From Deltaproteobacteria bacterium (GTDB lineage Bacteria; Myxococcota_A; UBA796; CAJQPC01): DNA of 64,000 nucleotides. The notes under the pieces were generated by a model that saw only the letters and a list, made by a program, of their open reading frames with translations, was not told where the DNA came from and did not search any database. The position numbers were made by a program, and so were the translations under genes. Shown here one piece after another: positions 1-9,123 of the stretch (positions are counted from its first letter, which is position 1; every line of letters begins with the position of its first letter). The DNA is taken from contig JADKFE010000036.1 in NCBI GenBank assembly GCA_016717595.1, positions 1 to 64,000 on the forward strand. Reading direction: 5' to 3'.

Positions 1-641
1 CCGCCGTTCACCGCCACGGCCGTGGCCGAATAATCGGCGGTGTTCGCGTCCATCGTCATGCTCTGGGCGCAGAGCACGACGGTCTGGCCGCCCTCGACCT
101 CGACGTTGTTGCTGGCCTCGATCTTGAGGTCTTTACACTTCACCGAGATCTTCTCTTTGGCCTCGGTGATCCAGTCCTTCTCGACGAAGGTGGTGATGAT
201 CTTCTCTTTGGCGTCGAGGATGTGCCAGATGGGGCCGGACTTGACGTCTAAGCGGGTAGGGGCCTTGGCGCCTAAGCTGACCTTCTCGGCGCAGCAGGTG
301 TCGTCAAAGATGAGCAGGTGGTCGTTGCGAGACCAGAAGACGCGGAGGTTGTTCTTCTTGTCGTCGTTGTGGTAGGGCTCGGGCTTGTCGGCGGCGCCGT
401 TGTAGACCCCGCCCAAGACGTAGGGCGTCATCGTGCGATAGGCGAAGCCCATCACGACCTCGGTGCCCTTGTCGGGGATCATCACCAGGCCGCGGTCTTT
501 GCCCGCCATCGACGTGGCGATGCGGCACCACGACGAAGACGGCGCCTCTTCACCCTCGACCGGGTGCTGCACGAGGATGCGGTGCATCTTGTCCGGATCG
601 ACGTTGTCGAGCACGATTCCGATGACGCAGCCGTTAACCAT
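1..641 (-). CDS. VgrG / phage baseplate gpV-like spike protein, N-terminal part (cut by window edge)
   Basis: The minus strand is open from an ATG at 641 to the window edge (213 codons, no stop; an in-frame TAG lies four codons upstream of the ATG). The first ~100 residues follow the OB-fold pattern of gp5/VgrG/gpV spikes: an opening NGCVIGIVLDNVDPDKMHR, then PVEGEEAPSSSWCRIA, a glycine-rich turn (AGKDRGLVMIPDKGTEV), then TPYVLGGVYNG. After it come alternating short strands rich in K, V, E and I (for example IKxx and VEVEGG patterns) as expected of the triple beta-helix needle. Such proteins form the puncturing tip of type VI secretion, extracellular contractile injection systems or phage tails. 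The missing C-terminus prevents saying which. The TPR gene at 869-2071 is read in the same direction 227 bp upstream. The family call is fairly firm; the system type is inference. Confidence 0.72.
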   Translation of the reverse strand, partial: MVNGCVIGIVLDNVDPDKMHRILVQHPVEGEEAPSSSWCRIATSMAGKDRGLVMIPDKGTEVVMGFAYRTMTPYVLGGVYNGAADKPEPYHNDDKKNNLRVFWSRNDHLLIFDDTCCAEKVSLGAKAPTRLDVKSGPIWHILDAKEKIITTFVEKDWITEAKEKISVKCKDLKIEASNNVEVEGGQTVVLCAQSMTMDANTADYSATAVAVNG

Positions 642-775
642 GATGAAGACCTATGGCGGAGATCCCGGCCGCGAGGGCTGTGTGGGGAGCTGCCGCACGA
701 GAAGGAGTTGGGCGGGGGAGACAGCGCGAGAGTGTTGAGCCCACCGGGGATTGGATGCCGGTCAGGCCCGCCCCT

Positions 776-804
776 ATTCTGGCAGATGACCGCGCGGCTT
801 ACAA
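776..804 (-). promoter_or_regulatory. Candidate sigma-70 promoter of the spike gene
   Basis: On the minus strand TTGTAA (804-799) and CAGAAT (781-776) are separated by exactly 17 bp, each matching four of six consensus positions. It lies about 135 bp upstream of the ATG at 641, in the 227 bp gap after the TPR gene. This is a pattern match only. Confidence 0.35.
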
Positions 805-868
805 CACTTACCTTTGGTCGAAGCGCTGGGGCTGGTCAGGTTCCTGCTTCTTGGGCCACAAACCCCGA

Positions 869-2071
869 TCACGGAGCCGGCGCCGCGGGCGCGAGGTAGA
901 GGCTGATGTAGGCCTCGATGCGGTCGCGGTGGGCGTCGCGGTGGGCGAGGTAGGCCGGGACGAGGGCCTCATCGAGCCAGAGCACAAAGATCGCCTCGTC
1001 GAGATAGCCCGCGGCGTCGGCCTCAGCGAAGAGGCGCCAGAGGGCGTTCTCGGGCCGGTCGAGGAAGGTGGGGTCGGAGTCGCGACTCGCCGTGATCGTC
1101 CCTCGAATCGCCGTGCGCTCCAGCTCCATCGGGTCGGCGTTGCCGTTCGGGTTGGCCTGGAGGCGCGTCAGCGTCAACTTCGCGAGCTGGTACCGCATGA
1201 TCGCGACGTCACCCCCCACGATGACCTGCTCTTGCCCCGTGCTGTCGTTGGTCAAAGGCGGCGGCTTCTGGACCTGGACGTAATGAAAGGCGCCGCCGGT
1301 CTCGCGCTGGAGCCCCTCCAGGTACGACCAGCCGAAGCCGTAGGTGACGTTGGCGGCCACGGACGCGATCACGTCTTGGCGGGCGCGGTTGAGATCGCCC
1401 TCTTTGGCGAAGCTGTTGCCGCGAAAGCGCAGCGCTTGCCAGTCGTGGGGGCTCTGGGCGATGGCGAGATCGTACTGTGCGCGGGCGTTGGGGATGTCGC
1501 CCAAAGCGAAGAAGGCGTCGCCGTACATCACCTTGTAGTGCGCGTTCTCGGGGCAGAGGCCCACGGCGCGCTCGTAGAAGGGCTGCGCCTGGCTGTAGTC
1601 GGAGCGCGCGAAGCGCTCTTCAGCGCTGTTGAAGGCGGCGACGGCCTCCGCGGGGCAGCTCACCTCAACGGGCTTCACGAGCGCCATGCCCACGCCACCG
1701 GCCACCTCGAGGTAGAGCTGGCTCGCGAGGCCAATCCAGGGGGAGTCGGGGGTGGTGGCGCGAAGCTTCGTGAGCAGCTCGCTCGCGGTGTTGAGCAGGC
1801 CGGCGCGATCCTCTCCTTGCGCGGCGGAGGCGGCGCCGATGAAGACCACCGTGGCGACACCCAAAGCGTTGGGATCTTCCGGGTTCTTGTTGAGCGCCTT
1901 GGAGGCGAGATCTAAGGCGCGTGCGGGATCTTGCTCGTCCATGAGCGCGATGACCGCCTTGTTGGAGAGCTTCGCGGCCTTCTCTTCAGCGCCAGCGAAG
2001 GCGTCGCCGCAGAGGGCGAAGAGGGCGATGAGCACACAACCACGGGACATTAGACGGATAAACTTGGTCAT
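869..2071 (-). CDS. Secreted TPR-repeat protein
   Basis: A 400-residue protein with a classical signal peptide (positive start, hydrophobic core, AFA-GAEE cleavage site near residue 27). The rest is helical and shows tetratricopeptide spacing: ALDLASKALNKNPEDPNAL near the N-terminus, then YSQAQPFYERAVGLCPENAHY followed by a unit with GDIPNARAQYDLAIAQSP, and a further LNRARQDV unit. TPR proteins are scaffolds for protein-protein contact; location here should be periplasmic or outside. The start at the ATG 2071 is chosen because it begins directly with the signal peptide. It precedes the spike gene on the same strand, so it might belong to the same locus, but no other injection-system gene is in view. 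The specific function is unknown. A long plus-strand open frame opposite it is a high-GC shadow. Confidence 0.75.
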   Translation of the reverse strand: MTKFIRLMSRGCVLIALFALCGDAFAGAEEKAAKLSNKAVIALMDEQDPARALDLASKALNKNPEDPNALGVATVVFIGAASAAQGEDRAGLLNTASELLTKLRATTPDSPWIGLASQLYLEVAGGVGMALVKPVEVSCPAEAVAAFNSAEERFARSDYSQAQPFYERAVGLCPENAHYKVMYGDAFFALGDIPNARAQYDLAIAQSPHDWQALRFRGNSFAKEGDLNRARQDVIASVAANVTYGFGWSYLEGLQRETGGAFHYVQVQKPPPLTNDSTGQEQVIVGGDVAIMRYQLAKLTLTRLQANPNGNADPMELERTAIRGTITASRDSDPTFLDRPENALWRLFAEADAAGYLDEAIFVLWLDEALVPAYLAHRDAHRDRIEAYISLYLAPAAPAP

Positions 2072-2196
2072 TTGAGGACGATAGCACAGGTGCGCGCGGC
2101 TGCGCGCGAGACCCTACGCCAACCCATCGGCCGCGCGTCCGCGGGCGGGGCGGCGGCGGCGCCGTGTTAGGCTCGCGCTCCGATGAGAGGTGCCTG

Positions 2197-3153
2197 ATGC
2201 CGCGCGACGCCGTGCTGATCCTCACCCACAGCCGCGACTTTTATGTCACCGAGCTGGTGGCGGACGCCCTCGCCGCCCGGGGCGCCCGGCCGGTGCGCAT
2301 CGACACCGATCGCCACCCGACCACCCTCGACCTGAGCCTTCATCTGGGCCTCGGCGGCGCGGTCACCGGGCGGGTAGGGGACGTGCCGGTGGAGGACGTG
2401 CGCGGGGTGTGGGCGCGGCGCCTCACCTCGCCGAGCTTGCCTGAAGACCTCGACCCCGCCCTCGCCGGGCCGGTCGTGAGCGAGTGTCAGGCGCATTGGG
2501 TGGCGCTGGGGGATCTCCTGCAGGATCGGGTCTGGGTGAACCCGCCGCGGGCGGAGGCCGCGGTCGAGGGCCACAAGCTCGCCCAGCTCCGCGCCGCCCA
2601 GGCCGCCGGGCTCGCCGTGCCGCCGACCTTGATCACGAACGATCCCGCCGAGGCGCGCGCCTTCTTCGCGGCGCATCACGGCGACATCATCGGCAAGATG
2701 TTGACCCCGACCTCGCACAGCATGACCGGGCGCGAGGGCTTCTTTCACACCCAGCGGCTCACCGAGGAGCACCTGGAGCACATCGACGAGCTGCGCTTGG
2801 GGCCGATGTGCCTGCAGCCGCGGATCGTGCCCCGGGAGGAGCTGCGGGTGGCGTGGGTAGACGGCGTGTGCCACGTCGGGGCCATCGGCGGGGTGGGCTC
2901 CGGCGTCGATTGGCGCCTCGGCGGCGGCGACTGGCGACCTGGGGCCCTCGATGAGCCCACGGCGCGCGCCCTCGGTGTGCTGATGCGCAACATGGGTCTG
3001 CGATATGGCGCCGTGGATCTCATGGTGCCCATGGACGGCCCGCCGATCTTCTTGGAGGTGAACCCCGCGGGTGAGTGGGGCATGCTCACCCGGGATCTCG
3101 GCTTCCCCATCGCCGAGTCTCTCGCCGACGCGCTCCTGAGCGGCGAGGTCTGA
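2197..3153 (+). CDS. ATP-grasp ligase, MvdC/MvdD (graspetide maturase)-like
   Basis: 318 residues. The fold signature is ATP-grasp: an N-terminal pre-ATP-grasp region beginning PRDAVLILTHSRDFYVTE, a nucleotide-binding segment (GDIIGKMLTPTSHS, QPRIVPREELRV), and a C-terminal metal/ATP site with D and the motif FLEVNPAGEWGML. The closing NPxGxW pattern is typical of MvdC/MvdD-type ribosomal peptide maturases that form ester or amide links between side chains; related short ATP-grasp enzymes exist with other substrates. The ATG at 2197 is preferred over an upstream GTG at 2164 because GAGAGG precedes it. The gene sits 6 bp before an HlyD adaptor and two ABC exporters, one with a C39 peptidase, which supports a role in modifying an exported peptide. 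No precursor peptide gene was found nearby, so substrate is inference. Confidence 0.78.
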   Translation: MPRDAVLILTHSRDFYVTELVADALAARGARPVRIDTDRHPTTLDLSLHLGLGGAVTGRVGDVPVEDVRGVWARRLTSPSLPEDLDPALAGPVVSECQAHWVALGDLLQDRVWVNPPRAEAAVEGHKLAQLRAAQAAGLAVPPTLITNDPAEARAFFAAHHGDIIGKMLTPTSHSMTGREGFFHTQRLTEEHLEHIDELRLGPMCLQPRIVPREELRVAWVDGVCHVGAIGGVGSGVDWRLGGGDWRPGALDEPTARALGVLMRNMGLRYGAVDLMVPMDGPPIFLEVNPAGEWGMLTRDLGFPIAESLADALLSGEV

Positions 3154-3159
3154 GCGTGT

Positions 3160-4286
3160 ATGCTCCCTGAGTTCAGCCGCACTCTGCGGGCGATGGAGGC
3201 CGACCGGGGCGTCGCCGCGTGGACCTTGGGCGCGACGATGACCTTGATGGTCGGCTGGGGCCTGTGGATGAGCCTCGCCCGGGTGGAGGTGCAGGAGCAG
3301 GCCCAAGGCGCGCGGATCGTCGCTGAAGGCACGGCGCGCCTGAGCGCCCCCGAGGCCGGGGTGGTGCGTGAGGTCGCCGTCGCCGTGGGGCAGCGTGTAG
3401 AGGCGGGGCAGCTCCTTGTGTCCTTGGAGGATGAGGATCTGCGCTTTCGCGTCACCGCCGCCGAGGCGCGGGTGAGAGAGCTCACCGCCCGGCTCGCCGC
3501 CTGGGAGACGAGGCCGCCGCGAGCGCGGCGGGGCAGGTGGCCGGGCAGCAGGTCTTGGCCGCCGAGGCCGCGACGACGGACGCCCAGGTCGAGGAGGCCC
3601 AGGCGTATGCCGCTGAGGCCGAGGCCGAGCGCGCGCGGGTGGCGGCGCTCCTGGCCCGCGGCGCGGCGAGCCGGGCGGAGCTGGAGTCGGCGGAGGCCGA
3701 GGCGCGGGCGAGCGCGGCGCGGGTGTCGGCGCTGCTCGGCGCGCGGCGCGGGGCGAGCGCGGCGCGGGCGGCGGAGGGGTACGCCGGAGACGCCGCACGA
3801 AGCCGCCTCGTCGCCAGCGCGGAGTCGATCCAGGCCGAGCGGGCCGAGGCTGAGGCGGAGCTCGCCCGTCTGGGTCGGGCGCTCGACGCGAGGAGCCTAC
3901 GCGCCCCCGTCGCGGGGATCGTCGTGGAGCGCGCGCCGCTCAGCCCCGGTCAGCGGGTGGAGGCCGGGGCGCTGCTGGTGGTGCTCGCGCCTGACGGCCC
4001 GCGGGTGGTCGAGGCGAGCTTTGACGCCGAGCGCGCCATCGGGCGGGTGATGGCCGGGCAGGCGGCGCGGGTGCGGGTGCGCAGCGAGGGCGCGCTCGCC
4101 TATCGCCCGGCGACGGTCTCGCGGGTGAGCGGGGAGGCCCGAGACGGCGTGGTCCTGGTGGAGCTGGCCTTGGCGGAGTCAAACGCCGCGACGCTCACCC
4201 ACGGCCTCGTCGCCGAGGTGATCGTCACCGTCGATCACCGCTCGCCGCTGCAGATCGCCCTCGACGCGGCCGGCGGGGCGAGATGA
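3160..4286 (+). CDS. HlyD-family periplasmic adaptor, with an apparent 1-base frameshift near 3505
   Basis: Two frames together encode one membrane-fusion protein of about 375 residues. The first (3160 to about 3510) gives a short cytoplasmic start, one membrane helix (TLGATMTLMVGWGLWMSLA) and the first half of a biotinyl-lipoyl domain (GTARLSAPEAGVVREVAVAVGQ). The second frame (from about 3510) continues with an Ala/Glu-rich coiled coil, the second lipoyl half (LRAPVAGIVVERAPLSPGQ) and beta-barrel, ending at the TGA at 4286, which overlaps the next start. Beyond the switch the first frame becomes an Arg/Pro-rich nonsense tail. One base appears to be missing in the stretch CTGGGAGACGAGG (3501-3513). 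HlyD proteins link an inner-membrane ABC exporter to the outer membrane; the following two genes are the obvious partners. Whether the break is real or an assembly error cannot be settled here. Confidence 0.8.
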
Positions 4287-6919
4287 GCCGACGCCGCTGG
4301 CTCGCCCCCGAGGTGATCCAGACCTCCGCGATGGACTGCGGCCCGGCGGCGCTCAAGTCGGCCCTGGAGGGCTTTGGGGTGTCCGTTCACCTGGGGCGGC
4401 TGCGTGAGGCGTGCCAGACCGAGGTAGACGGCACGTCGATCAGCACCCTGGAGGCCCTCGCGACGTCGTTGGGGATGAGCCCGCGGCAGACCTTGTGCCC
4501 GCCGGAGCACCTCGGCGTAGACGAGGCCGTGACCTTGCCCGCGGTGATCGTCGTCTCACGTCCCGACGGCGCCCTGCATTTTGTGCTGCTCTGGCGTCGG
4601 GTGGGCCCTTGGGCGCAGATCATGGACCCCAGCAGCGGGCGCCGCTGGGTGCGTTTTAGCCGCCTCCAACGTGAACTTTATGTGCATGTGATGCAGACCC
4701 ACGAGGGCCTCGCCGGGCGCTGGCTTCAGGGCCGGGCGGTGCTGGGCGGGCTCGCCACGCGTCTGTTGGCCTTGGGGGTGCCTGAAGAGTCCCTCGACGC
4801 GCTGGTGGGCGAAGGACATCCCGCGCAGATCACCGCCTTGGACTGGGCGACCCGCCGCGTCGAGGCGCTGCGGCGGGCGGGGGCCGTGGCCGCGGGCGAC
4901 GAGGCGCGACGTCTGGTGATCAGCCTCGCGGCCCGCGCTGAGGTGGATCGCCCCGGCGAGCACCGCCGAGAGGGCTGGAGCGCCTGGCGAGCCTGGGAGG
5001 AGCCCGCGGCCTGGCAGATCTCCGGGGCGGTGGTCTTGTGTCTGAGCGCGCCGACGGCGCTCACGGGCCTAGGGTTGGCGGAGGGCGCCCCGCCGCGCCC
5101 GGAGGCCCTCACCCGGGCCTTAGAGGCGCCCCCCGAGCGCCCGCTCTGGGCCTTGTTGAGCTTGGTGCGGGAGGTCGCGCCGGGCCTGCCGTGGCAGCTC
5201 CTCTTCGCGACGGCGGCGGGGGCGCTCGGCGGGGTGGTCGAGGCGCTCTTGCTGCGGGCGCTCATCGATCTCGGCCTCACCCTGCGCACCCCCGCCCAGC
5301 GTGGCCTGGGTGTGGCGGCGCTCGTGGGGCTGATGGCGCTGAACCTCGCCCTCGGGCTGGGCTTGACCGCGCTCTTGCAGCGCGCGGGGCGTCGTTTAGA
5401 GCTTCGGTTGCGCCTGCTCTTTCATCAGAAGCTGCCCCGCCTCGCCGATCGGTACTTCTCAAGCCGCCTGCCGTCGGATCTGGCCGAGCGCGCCCACGCC
5501 ATCGCCGCCCTTCGTGGCGTCCCGTCTGTGTTTGGTGGGGCGATGGGCACGGTGATGGCCCTGGCCGCGGTGACCGCCGGGGTGGCCACCTTAGATCCTT
5601 CAGCCCTGGGCCCGGCGCTCTTGGCGGCGTCGGTGGCCATCGCCGCGCCGCTGCTCATCCACCCCTGGCTCGCGAGCCGTGAGCTGCGGCGCCAGACCTT
5701 TGACGGCACCCTCGCCCGCAGCTACCTCGACGCGATGTTGGGGGCGATCCCCCTGCGGGCGCACCGGGCCGAGGAGTCCCTTCGGCGGGAGCACGAGTCG
5801 CTCCTGACACAGTGGCTTCAGGCCGGTGAAGACGCGCTGCGGGCGTCGATCCTCGCGGGGCTCGCCCAAGGTGCGCTGGGCCTCGTACTCGCCGCGTGGC
5901 TGGTCTTGGGGCACCTTCAGCGCGCTGAGCAGGCGGGCGCGGCGCTCTTGTTGGTGTTCTGGGCGACGCAGCTCCCGGCGCTTGGGCGTGGCCTGGCCGC
6001 CTCAACCCGCACGCTCCCGGCGCTTCAGTCTGTGGCCGCCCGGGTGATGGAGCCCCTGGACGCCCCGGAGGAGGGCGGTGAGGACGGGCCTCCGCCGCCG
6101 GAGTGGGCGTCGGGCCCCCTTGGCGTACAGTTAGACGGCGTCACGGTGCGGGCGGGCGGGGCACTGGTGCTCGCTGAGGTGAACCTGGCCTTGAGCCCGG
6201 GTGAACATGTCGCGGTGATCGGGCCGTCAGGGGCCGGAAAATCTTCCCTCGTGGGCCTGCTGCTCGGCTGGCACAGCCCGAACGCGGGGGCGATCGTGGT
6301 GAACGGCGTGCCCTTGGACGCCGCGCGGCTCCCAGCGCTGCGGCGGCGGGTGGCCTGGGTGGACCCAGCGGTGCAGCTCTGGCGGGGGTCGCTGGTGGAG
6401 AACCTGCGGTACGGCCATGAAGACAGCGAGCTCGACCTGGGCGCGCTGCTGCAGGAGGCCGAGCTAGAGGGTGTCCTGGCGGAGCTGCCCGAGGGCCTGG
6501 GGAGCCCGCTGGGTGAAGGCGGCGGCCTGCTCTCGGGCGGGCAAGGCCAGCGGGTGCGTCTGGGACGTGCGCTGGGGCGGCCGGATGTGGGCCTCGCGCT
6601 CTTGGATGAGGCGTTTCGAGGCCTGGATCGTGGGCGTCGCCGGGCGCTCACGGCGTCGGCGCGGGCGCGCTGGGCGAAGGCGACCCTTGTCTGTGTCACC
6701 CATGACGTCGCCGACGCGGGGCGCTTTCCCAGGGTGATCGTCATCGACGGCGGGCGTGTGGTGCAAGACGGCCCGCCCGAGGCGCTGCTCTCCGACACAG
6801 AGGGCCTCTACGCGCGTTTGGTCGCCGAGGAGCAGGCCGTGCTCGCGGCCTTGGAGGGCGGCGCGGACTGGCGGCGCTGGCGTGTCGAGGCCGGCCGTCT
6901 CGTCGAGGAGGCGCGATGA
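4283..6919 (+). CDS. C39-peptidase ABC exporter (bacteriocin/peptide processing and export)
   Basis: 878 residues, one polypeptide with three parts. Residues 1-140 are a C39 cysteine peptidase with intact catalytic residues: Gln13, Cys19 in SAMDCGPAAL, His99 in ALHFVLLW and Asp115 in MDPSSG. These domains usually cut double-glycine leaders during export. The middle, roughly 300-580, is a six-helix ABC membrane domain. The C-terminal ATPase carries Walker A GPSGAGKSS (about 648), signature LLSGGQGQRVRLGRAL and Walker B LALLDEAF. A long spacer of about 150 residues between peptidase and membrane domain is unusual in length. It overlaps the HlyD gene by 4 bp (ATGA) and the next ABC gene by 4 bp, so the four genes are probably one operon. 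It should secrete a peptide, perhaps one modified by the ATP-grasp enzyme at 2197-3153. Confidence 0.88.
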   Translation: MSRRRWLAPEVIQTSAMDCGPAALKSALEGFGVSVHLGRLREACQTEVDGTSISTLEALATSLGMSPRQTLCPPEHLGVDEAVTLPAVIVVSRPDGALHFVLLWRRVGPWAQIMDPSSGRRWVRFSRLQRELYVHVMQTHEGLAGRWLQGRAVLGGLATRLLALGVPEESLDALVGEGHPAQITALDWATRRVEALRRAGAVAAGDEARRLVISLAARAEVDRPGEHRREGWSAWRAWEEPAAWQISGAVVLCLSAPTALTGLGLAEGAPPRPEALTRALEAPPERPLWALLSLVREVAPGLPWQLLFATAAGALGGVVEALLLRALIDLGLTLRTPAQRGLGVAALVGLMALNLALGLGLTALLQRAGRRLELRLRLLFHQKLPRLADRYFSSRLPSDLAERAHAIAALRGVPSVFGGAMGTVMALAAVTAGVATLDPSALGPALLAASVAIAAPLLIHPWLASRELRRQTFDGTLARSYLDAMLGAIPLRAHRAEESLRREHESLLTQWLQAGEDALRASILAGLAQGALGLVLAAWLVLGHLQRAEQAGAALLLVFWATQLPALGRGLAASTRTLPALQSVAARVMEPLDAPEEGGEDGPPPPEWASGPLGVQLDGVTVRAGGALVLAEVNLALSPGEHVAVIGPSGAGKSSLVGLLLGWHSPNAGAIVVNGVPLDAARLPALRRRVAWVDPAVQLWRGSLVENLRYGHEDSELDLGALLQEAELEGVLAELPEGLGSPLGEGGGLLSGGQGQRVRLGRALGRPDVGLALLDEAFRGLDRGRRRALTASARARWAKATLVCVTHDVADAGRFPRVIVIDGGRVVQDGPPEALLSDTEGLYARLVAEEQAVLAALEGGADWRRWRVEAGRLVEEAR

Positions 6920-9043
6920 GCCCGCGGGAGACCGGGATGTCGGCCACCACGGCGTCCGCCGCGTGGGAGTCGTTTGTGTGGGGGCCTGAGCGGCTCGGCG
7001 AGGTGGTCGAGGGCGCTCTCCCGAGCCTGTGGCCTGGCGCGCTCTGACACCTCCACGGCGCCGCCGGATGAGCCGCCATTGGCGGTCGCGGCGCGACTGG
7101 GCGTCGAGCTTCACGCGGTCCACTGTGACGTCGCTGGGCTCCGGGACATGCTGCGCCGCGCTCCGCCGTTTGTGTTGCCCTTGGGGTATGGCGCCGCGGT
7201 CCCAATGCTGGCCGTCCTTCGCCGGGGGTTGTTCGGCGCGCTCATCGTGTTGGGGCCAGACGGTCGGCGGGGGCGGGTGCCCGTCGAAGACATCACCGCG
7301 CGGCTCTGCGGGCCGCTTGAGGAGCGGGAGGCTCCGGCGATCGACGCGCTGCTAAACGAGGCGGGGCTCGCCCCAAGACGACGGGCGAAGGCGCGCGCGC
7401 GGCTCATGGCCGAGCGTCTCGCCGCCTCACGCCTCGGCGGGGGGATGCTCGTGCGGGCCGCGCCGTGGTCAAGCCCTCTGGCCTTGGCCCGAGACGCGGG
7501 GCTCTTGCCGCCGCTGATCAAGCTCCTCGGCGCCCGGGCGGTGGGCCTCGTGTTGGGGCTCACCGCATGGGTGATCATCGGCGGCGGGGCGCTCTCGGGG
7601 CAGCTCAGCCCGGCGTGGGTGGGCGGCTGGGCGCTGTTGGGGCTCACGGGCCTGGTCATCGGCCAGTGGGGGGCCTGGCAACAAGGCCAGCTCGCCCTGC
7701 GCGGCGGGGCGGCGGTCAAGCGGCTGTTGTTGCGCGGCGCGATGAACCTGGATCCCGAACACCACCGCCGACAGGGCTCCGGTGGGTCTTTGGCGCGGGT
7801 CTCGGAGTCCCAAGCCATCGAAGATCTGGTGCTCTCCGGCGGGCTCAGCGTGGTGTTCGGCGTGTTTGATCTCCTCGTCGCCGCGGGGGTTCTGTGGATC
7901 GCGCCCGCGGGCCCAGCGCTCTTCGGGCTGTTCGTTCTGTGTTTGATCGCCCTCGTCGCGGCGACTGTGCGGGGTGGGAGGCTCACGTTTCAGCTCACCG
8001 AGGGCCGCCTCACCCTCGCGGGCCTGCTCGTCGAGCGGATGGTGGGGCACCGCACCCGGCTGGCCCAGGCGCACCCCGACCGGCGCACCGCCGGGGAGGA
8101 CGAGGCCTTGGCGGAGCACCACCTGCGCGTCGAGCGCCTCGACCGCCACCGCCTGCGCCTGCACCTGCTGCTCGGCGGTGGGTTCACCGTGATCGCCGCG
8201 GCCCTGCTCGGCGGCGTGTTCGCGCTCGGCGCCTTGCCCGCCGAGGCCCTGGCCTTGGGGGTTGGCGGCGTGCTGCTCGCCCAAGGCGCGCTGTTGGGGG
8301 TGAACACCTCCTTGGACGGGCTCATCGCGGCGGTGGTCTCCTGGCGCGCCATCGAGCCGCTGGCCCAGGCCGCCCGCGCCGCGCCCAAGCTGGGCGATCT
8401 GCGGGTGAACCCCGCCGCGCCGAGGCCCGGTGAGCTTCTGCTGCGCGCCCAGGGCTTACGTTTCACCTGGCCGGGCCGGAGCCGCCCCACCTTGGACGAC
8501 GTGCAGATGAGCCTCTACGCCGGAGACCGGGTGCTCCTCGGCGGGCCGTCGGGGGGCGGAAAGTCCACCCTCGCGGCGTTGTTGTCCGGCCAGCGCCCCC
8601 CCGACGCCGGGCTCCTCCTGCTGCGGGGGCTCGATCTCGGCACCTTTGGGGCGGGGCGCTGGCGCGGCGCCGCGGTGGCCGCGCCGCAGTTTCACGAGAA
8701 CTACGTCTTCACCCACAGCCTCGCCTTCAACGTGCTCCTCGGCGGGGAGTGGCCCGCGGAGAACCATGATCTGGAGCATGCCCGCGCGCTCTTGGAGGAG
8801 CTCGGGCTCGGCCCGCTCTTGAGCAAGATGCCCGCGGGCCTCGCGCAGTTCGTCGGCGAGTCCGGCTGGCAGCTCTCCCACGGCGAGCGCAGCCGTGTTT
8901 ATCTCGCCAGAGCCCTGCTTCAAGGTGCAGATCTCGTGATTCTTGACGAGAGCTTCGCCGCCTTAGATCCCGCCACGCTGCGCCGCTGCTTGGAGGTCGC
9001 GCACCGCCGCGCGGGCACCCTCATCGTCATCGCGCACCCCTAA
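6916..9043 (+). CDS. ABC exporter (fused membrane and ATPase domains), with an apparent 1-base frameshift near 7040
   Basis: An ATG at 6916 overlaps the previous stop (ATGA) and opens a frame ending at a TGA at 7045; the neighbouring frame then runs to 9043. Joined, they give about 708 residues: an N-terminal ~170-residue region that looks like a non-catalytic leader-peptidase-like or cyclic-nucleotide-like head (no C39 Cys/His pair), a membrane domain (LVLGLTAWVIIGGGALSG and further helices) and an ATPase with Walker A GPSGGGKST, signature WQLSHGERSRVYLARAL and Walker B LVILDESF. The frame switch lies around 7036-7046 (GGCGCGCTCTGAC) and equals one extra base. Two ABC exporters behind one HlyD gene suggest a heteromeric pump or a second substrate. 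A caller that trusts the sequence as is would begin this gene at the GTG at 6974, losing the true N-terminus. Confidence 0.82.
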
Positions 9044-9094
9044 GGCAACAAAGTTGTTCGGGATGAAACCACGGCGCCATTTGTCAAGATGTTG

Positions 9095-9100
9095 TATAGT
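9095..9100 (+). promoter_or_regulatory. Candidate -10 box (TATAGT) of the PHP/MopE gene
   Basis: TATAGT in the 80 bp gap ahead of the start at 9124 matches five of six consensus bases. There is no convincing -35 hexamer at 16-18 bp, so this is tentative. A small palindrome, AACAAAGTTGTT (9047-9058), lies just after the preceding gene. Confidence 0.3.
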
Positions 9101-9123
9101 GTCCGGCCAAGAGGACCAGATCT

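Noticed and set aside
642..868. RiPP precursor peptide gene near the ATP-grasp cassette
   Set aside because: I looked in 642-868, 2072-2196 and 9044-9123 on both strands; no short frame had an RBS and leader-core pattern.
653..1915. 420-codon plus-strand open frame
   Set aside because: Antisense to the TPR gene, which has a signal peptide and TPR motifs; the frame is Arg/Gly/Val-rich as high-GC shadows are.
2167..3798. 543-codon minus-strand open frame
   Set aside because: Lies opposite the ATP-grasp and HlyD genes; Pro/Arg/His-rich without domain signs.
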